Shown: positions 60,654 to 64,000 of the stretch, in pieces
Numbering within the stretch: the stretch's first letter is position 1
Layout of the letters: each line of letters opens with the position of its first letter
Assembly: GCA_964494735.1 (NCBI GenBank)
Contig: CAZBSD010000001.1
Coordinates: 62,001 to 126,000, forward strand
DNA length: 64,000 bases
Source of the DNA: PHAA01 sp964494735
GTDB lineage: Bacteria > Bacillota > Syntrophomonadia > Syntrophomonadales > Syntrophomonadaceae
Direction: 5' to 3'
Translations under genes and position numbers: made by a program
The notes under the pieces: generated by a model
What the model was told of the DNA's origin: nothing
Database searches by the model: none
What the model saw: the letters and a program-made list of their open reading frames with translations, nothing else

Positions 60654-60674
60654 AGCCCCTCCAGTGGAGAGGCT
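60654..60674 (-). terminator. terminator after rpsI
   Basis: On the minus strand AGCCTCTCC/GGAGGGGCT followed by TTTTTGTTT; it ends the ribosomal-protein transcript. A further GC-rich hairpin lies at 60509-60532. Confidence 0.85.
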
Positions 60675-60682
60675 CCGGTAAA

Positions 60683-61078
60683 CTAACGTTTGGAGTACTG
60701 CGGGGCTTTGCGGGCTTTGTGGAGGCCGTATTTCTTTCTTTCGGTCATGCGCGGATCTCTGGTCAGGTATCCAGCCCTCTTCAGGCTGGGACGCAGCTCG
60801 CCGTTGGCTTTGATAAGCGCCCGGGCGATGCCCAGACGGATGGCCCCGGCTTGACCGGTAACCCCACCGCCGCCAACCCGGCAGATGATGTCAAAGCGGC
60901 CCGATTGCTCAGTCAGCTCCATGGGCTGTAAAACAATCAGCCGGTTGGTCTTATTGGGAAAGAAGTTTTCGAAACTCCGGTCATTGATGGTTATGTTTCC
61001 GCTGCCGGGAACCAGTCTCACCCGGGCTACAGCTTTCTTCCTTCTTCCGGTTCCCCAGTATTGTGCCTTCGTTGCCAT
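60683..61078 (-). CDS. rpsI: 30S ribosomal protein S9
   Basis: 131 residues with the family end DPRMTERKKYGLHKARKAPQ-YSKR and AQYWGTGRRKKAVARVRL at the start. It touches the P-site tRNA anticodon with its C-terminal tail. It follows rplM by ten bases. Confidence 0.98.
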   Translation of the reverse strand: MATKAQYWGTGRRKKAVARVRLVPGSGNITINDRSFENFFPNKTNRLIVLQPMELTEQSGRFDIICRVGGGGVTGQAGAIRLGIARALIKANGELRPSLKRAGYLTRDPRMTERKKYGLHKARKAPQYSKR

Positions 61079-61088
61079 TTTGCTCCTC

Positions 61089-61523
61089 CTAACCTCTCAA
61101 TTCCCGCGCTTCGGGTTTCTGGGCTTGATGAGGGTGTTCACTCCCCCGATATACCTTGAGCTTCTTATACATGGCCGCTCCTAAACGGTTGTGAGGAAGC
61201 ATACCTTTTACTGCTGCTTCAATTATCTTTTCAGGTTTCTTTTGCAACAAGGTTCCGTAGTCTATCTCCTTTAAACCACCGGGATACCCAGTGTGCCAGC
61301 GCATCTTTTTGTTGAGCAGCTTGTTGCCGGTAAGATTAATGTTAGCAGCGTTGATTATGATTACGAAATCTCCGGTATCCACATGGGGAGTATAGATAGG
61401 TTTGTGTTTGCCTCTAAGTATAGAGGCTACTTCCGAAGATAATCTTCCCAGCGTCTGGCCAGTTGCATCTATCACATACCACTTGCGGTCGATCTCAGCT
61501 GGTTTCGCCATAAATGATTTCAC
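61089..61523 (-). CDS. rplM: 50S ribosomal protein L13
   Basis: 144 residues from GTG 61523 (AGGAGGGAAAATT precedes). WYVIDATGQTLGRLSSEVAS and GMLPHNRLGAAMYKKLKVY are typical. It is an early assembly protein of the large subunit and forms the conserved rplM-rpsI pair. The 160 bases before it may hold its own promoter and leader. Confidence 0.98.
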   Translation of the reverse strand: MKSFMAKPAEIDRKWYVIDATGQTLGRLSSEVASILRGKHKPIYTPHVDTGDFVIIINAANINLTGNKLLNKKMRWHTGYPGGLKEIDYGTLLQKKPEKIIEAAVKGMLPHNRLGAAMYKKLKVYRGSEHPHQAQKPEARELRG

Positions 61524-61684
61524 AATTTTCCCTCCTGTATGTCATTGCCTGGGTTTCACCCTAATAGCCTCCAAGCGGCTCGCTTGTCAACGGGGCAGGA
61601 GACAAACAACTATTTAGAGACTACCTATTAATTCTATCTATGTTTGCTTGCCTTTGTCAAGAAAGATGCCTTTTTTCGCAAAAT

Positions 61685-62434
61685 CTAGCTTATTCCGGGT
61701 GGATACTTGACCTCCATGAGACAGAGTCCCTGGGGAGGTGCAGTCGGACCGGCTCGAGTCCGGTCCTGGGATTCTATCACGGCTGCCACTTCGGCTGGTT
61801 TCATCTTGCCACGACCCACCTGCAGGAGGGTTCCCATCACTATCCTGACCATATTATATAAGAAACCATCGGCTTCGATATCCAAGCGCAAATGAGCCCC
61901 GTCAGTCGTCAGTGAACAGTCCAACACGTTGCGTTCAAAGGTCCTGGCAGTCGAACCCCGTGCGCAAAAGGCCAGGAAATTATGCCTTCCTATTATATGG
62001 CGACACGCTTCGTTCATCGAATCCAGACACAAGGGTTCAGTGGTGCACAGAGCATGCTGACGGTAAAATACCTCTCCGGCCTTCTCCCTAAACAAACAAT
62101 ACGAGTAACGCTTGCTGGCAGCTTGAAACTGGGGATGGAAAGAAAGACTGGTTTCGGCACTGCTCAACACCCGAACATCACCAGGCAGGAATGTGTTCAA
62201 GGCTGCCGTCCACCTTTCGGCTGGTATGGTCGCACTCGTATCAAAGGCGATAACCTGCCCCCGGGCATGTACACCGGCATCTGTCCGTCCGGCTGAATGG
62301 ACATGGGCTGTGCTGCCGGTCAACCGCTGAATCTGCTGCTCCAGTTCAGCTTGTATGGTGTGCGCATTATCCTGCCTCTGAAATCCATGATAATTGGTAC
62401 CATCGTATTCGATTATCATCTTGATCCTGGTCAT
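61685..62434 (-). CDS. truA: tRNA pseudouridine(38-40) synthase
   Basis: 249 residues with the catalytic Asp in GRTDAGVHARGQV and the start IKMIIEYDGTNYHGFQRQ. It modifies positions 38-40 of the anticodon arm. It lies upstream of rplM, as in most Firmicutes, but the usual ecfA1-ecfA2-ecfT genes between rplQ and truA are absent. Confidence 0.96.
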   Translation of the reverse strand: MTRIKMIIEYDGTNYHGFQRQDNAHTIQAELEQQIQRLTGSTAHVHSAGRTDAGVHARGQVIAFDTSATIPAERWTAALNTFLPGDVRVLSSAETSLSFHPQFQAASKRYSYCLFREKAGEVFYRQHALCTTEPLCLDSMNEACRHIIGRHNFLAFCARGSTARTFERNVLDCSLTTDGAHLRLDIEADGFLYNMVRIVMGTLLQVGRGKMKPAEVAAVIESQDRTRAGPTAPPQGLCLMEVKYPPGIS

Positions 62435-62552
62435 GAAGCTGCATCCAACTCTCCGGCTAGGGCCAGTCTGCTATGAGCAATGGCGTGGGCTGACTGGCGA
62501 TGTGATTCACCTTCGAATTGCCAATGCTTTTCTGGATATGGAAATATGCTCT

Positions 62553-62590
62553 CCCCACAAAAGATGAGGAGGATATATATCCTCCCGAAC
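62553..62590. terminator. hairpin between rplQ and truA
   Basis: GGAGGATATATATCCTCC, a perfect palindrome, followed on the minus strand by TCATCTTTTG; a weak terminator or pause site after rplQ. The 196 bases 62435-62630 hold no gene. Confidence 0.4.
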
Positions 62591-62630
62591 TTCCCATAGG
62601 ATAGTATTATGGCATCAGTTCCGCCGGTCT

Positions 62631-62972
62631 TTAGTCAACCAATTCAATGATGGCCATGGGGGCCCCATCTCCCTTGCGCACCCCGGTCTTTATTATCCTG
62701 GTGTACCCGCCATTACGCTCCTTATATCGCTCCGAATAGGTGGAAAACAGTTTATATACGACCGCATCACTCAGCAGATAGGAATTAGCCTGACGGCGGG
62801 AATGCAGATCTCCCTTTTTCGCGAGTGTGATCATCTTTTCAGCCAGGCTGCTAATCTCCTTAGCCCTGGTTTCAGTAGTGGTTATTTTTTCATGCTCCAG
62901 CAGCGATGTCACTGAGTTTCTCAATAAAGCCCGGCGGTGATCGCTTCTAAAACCCAATCTACGGTAACCCAA
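62631..62972 (-). CDS. rplQ: 50S ribosomal protein L17
   Basis: 113 residues: GYRRLGFRSDHRRALLRNSV at the start and YTRIIKTGVRKGDGAPMAII at the end. It lies near the polypeptide exit tunnel in the ribosome. It follows rpoA by 16 bases, the standard order. Confidence 0.98.
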   Translation of the reverse strand: MGYRRLGFRSDHRRALLRNSVTSLLEHEKITTTETRAKEISSLAEKMITLAKKGDLHSRRQANSYLLSDAVVYKLFSTYSERYKERNGGYTRIIKTGVRKGDGAPMAIIELVD

Positions 62973-62988
62973 GTTAAGCCCTCCTTTC

Positions 62989-63939
62989 TTATTCCTCTGA
63001 TTTCTTAAAATTCAAGTCCAGCTCTTTGAGCTTCTTTTCTATCTCTTCCAGTGACTTCTGTCCCAGGTTTCTAATCTTGCTCATCTCTTCGCGAGTCTTT
63101 TCGATGAGATCTCCGACCGTATTGATGCTGGCCCGCTTCAAACCATTAGACGCCCGCACTGAGAGTTCCAGTTCTTCGATGGACATCTCCAGGATCTTAT
63201 CCTTCTTTTCCTCTTCTTTCTCCACCAAAATCTCAACTTCCGAATAGGTATCGTCGATCTCAGTGAAGAGTTTAAGGTATTCGATCAGGATCTGGGATGA
63301 TAGACTGAGAGCTTCTTCGGGTCTAATGCTGCCGTTGGTCCAGATTTCCAGGATAAGCTTGTCGTAGTCGGTCCTTTTGCCTACCCGTGTATCCTCAATG
63401 GTGTAATTGACCTTGGTAACGGGGGTGTATATCGAGTCAATCGGAATCAATCCCACTATGTCTGCGCTCTTCTGGGGTTGCTGATCAGCACTCACATAGC
63501 CCCGGCCTCTCTCAACGGTCATTTCCATCTCCAGTTTACCGTCTTCATCCAACGTGGCTATATGCAGATCCGGGTTGAGGATGTCGACCTCGGCGTCCGG
63601 CATGATATCGGCGGCTGTGATTGTCCTCGGTCCTTTTTGCTCTATGCGGATTATTTTGCGCTCATTCCCATCATACCGCAACACCATCTGCTTAATATTA
63701 AGTATCATCTCCGTGGTATCTTCCAAAACCCCGGGGATGGTAGAGAATTCATGTAACACTCCATCGATTTTGATGGAGGTCACCGCTGCACCCGGTAGAG
63801 ATGATAAGAGTACTCGCCGCAGGGAGTTGCCCAATGTCGTGCCATAACCTCTCTCCAACGGTTCGATTACGAATTTGGCATAATTGCTGTCTGGTTCCTT
63901 TTCGGTACATTCGATACGGGGTTTTTCCATCTCAAGCAT
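62989..63939 (-). CDS. rpoA: DNA-directed RNA polymerase subunit alpha
   Basis: 316 residues: N-terminal assembly domain (EPLERGYGTTLGNSLRRVLL) and C-terminal helix-hairpin-helix domain (LELSVRASNGLKRASINTVG) that contacts UP elements and regulators. ATG 63939 follows GGAGGGGAACAT. It ends the window; the preceding ribosomal-protein genes lie beyond the right edge. Confidence 0.98.
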   Translation of the reverse strand: MLEMEKPRIECTEKEPDSNYAKFVIEPLERGYGTTLGNSLRRVLLSSLPGAAVTSIKIDGVLHEFSTIPGVLEDTTEMILNIKQMVLRYDGNERKIIRIEQKGPRTITAADIMPDAEVDILNPDLHIATLDEDGKLEMEMTVERGRGYVSADQQPQKSADIVGLIPIDSIYTPVTKVNYTIEDTRVGKRTDYDKLILEIWTNGSIRPEEALSLSSQILIEYLKLFTEIDDTYSEVEILVEKEEEKKDKILEMSIEELELSVRASNGLKRASINTVGDLIEKTREEMSKIRNLGQKSLEEIEKKLKELDLNFKKSEE

Positions 63940-64000
63940 ATGTTCCCCTCCTTCTTCACTAGAGGTTTATTGGAGTTGGATATCTTATCTGGAGTACAGT

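Noticed and set aside
1..64000. CRISPR array or prophage
   Set aside because: No regular repeat-spacer pattern and no phage structural or integrase genes were seen.

Overview
The window looks like a chromosomal stretch of a strictly anaerobic, spore-forming Gram-positive bacterium (class Clostridia, with a Syntrophomonas-like flavour). Reasons: the sporulation trio prkA-yhbH-spoVR and cwlD; oxygen-independent nrdD/nrdG; rubrerythrin; iron-sulfur L-serine dehydratase; purine-rich Gram-positive ribosome binding sites with frequent TTG/GTG starts; and granule-type phasin-like proteins beside acyl-CoA and hotdog enzymes. This placement is inference from gene content; no phylogeny was run.

Layout. 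1-2600: a truncated DUF2304 gene, an EamA/ArnE-like membrane protein, a 105-bp imperfect palindrome, a phasin-like protein with exact 44-residue repeats and a MaoC/PhaJ-like hydratase. 2900-4230: a small membrane protein and two stress-type DUF2382 genes, one cut by an in-frame TAG. 4500-10400: a crotonase, a short phasin paralogue, sdaAB/sdaAA, a tryptophan-rich coiled-coil protein, a QueG-like Fe-S protein and a thioesterase. 10760-15375: prkA, yhbH, spoVR. 15500-20500: thioesterase plus TetR regulator, then cytochrome c maturation (ResC, ResB) and the nitrite reductase NrfA/NrfH. 21300-34600: an arsenic/metal island with arsA, arsD, two DGC-domain genes, two DUF2703 genes, arsP-like permease, two thioredoxin-like proteins, arsR, acr3, an IS element with a broken transposase, a SigZ-like sigma factor, a decayed marR-permease-usp operon and an unusual Cys-rich ferredoxin. 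34650-40500: signalling and small proteins (PAS, PilZ, zinc-ribbon, AIM24-like), tRNA-Thr, a lipoprotein. 40500-54130: arginine biosynthesis (argCJBDF, a GNAT, a cDPGS-like GTPase, argG, then argH) with nrdD/nrdG lying between argG and argH; nrdG contains a 100-N assembly gap with duplicated flanks. 54300-60400: Rrf2 regulator, rubrerythrin, a damaged MutM-like gene, a gene that reads through TGA as a probable selenoprotein, the AmmeMemoRadiSam pair and cwlD. 60680-63940: rpsI, rplM, truA, rplQ and rpoA.

The most notable observation is at 56336-56701: an ArsC/Spx/YffB-type thioredoxin-fold gene whose first active-site Cys codon is TGA (UxxC), followed by a small hairpin placed like a bacterial SECIS element. 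Standard gene calling would keep only its C-terminal 84 residues. Other points of interest are the hendecad-like phasin repeats and their regulated promoter, the DGC/DUF2703/ArsDA cluster, an IS element with clear 14-bp ends and a 4-bp target duplication close to the acr3 start, and tandem NrdR and MarR-type operators at exact 31-bp spacing.
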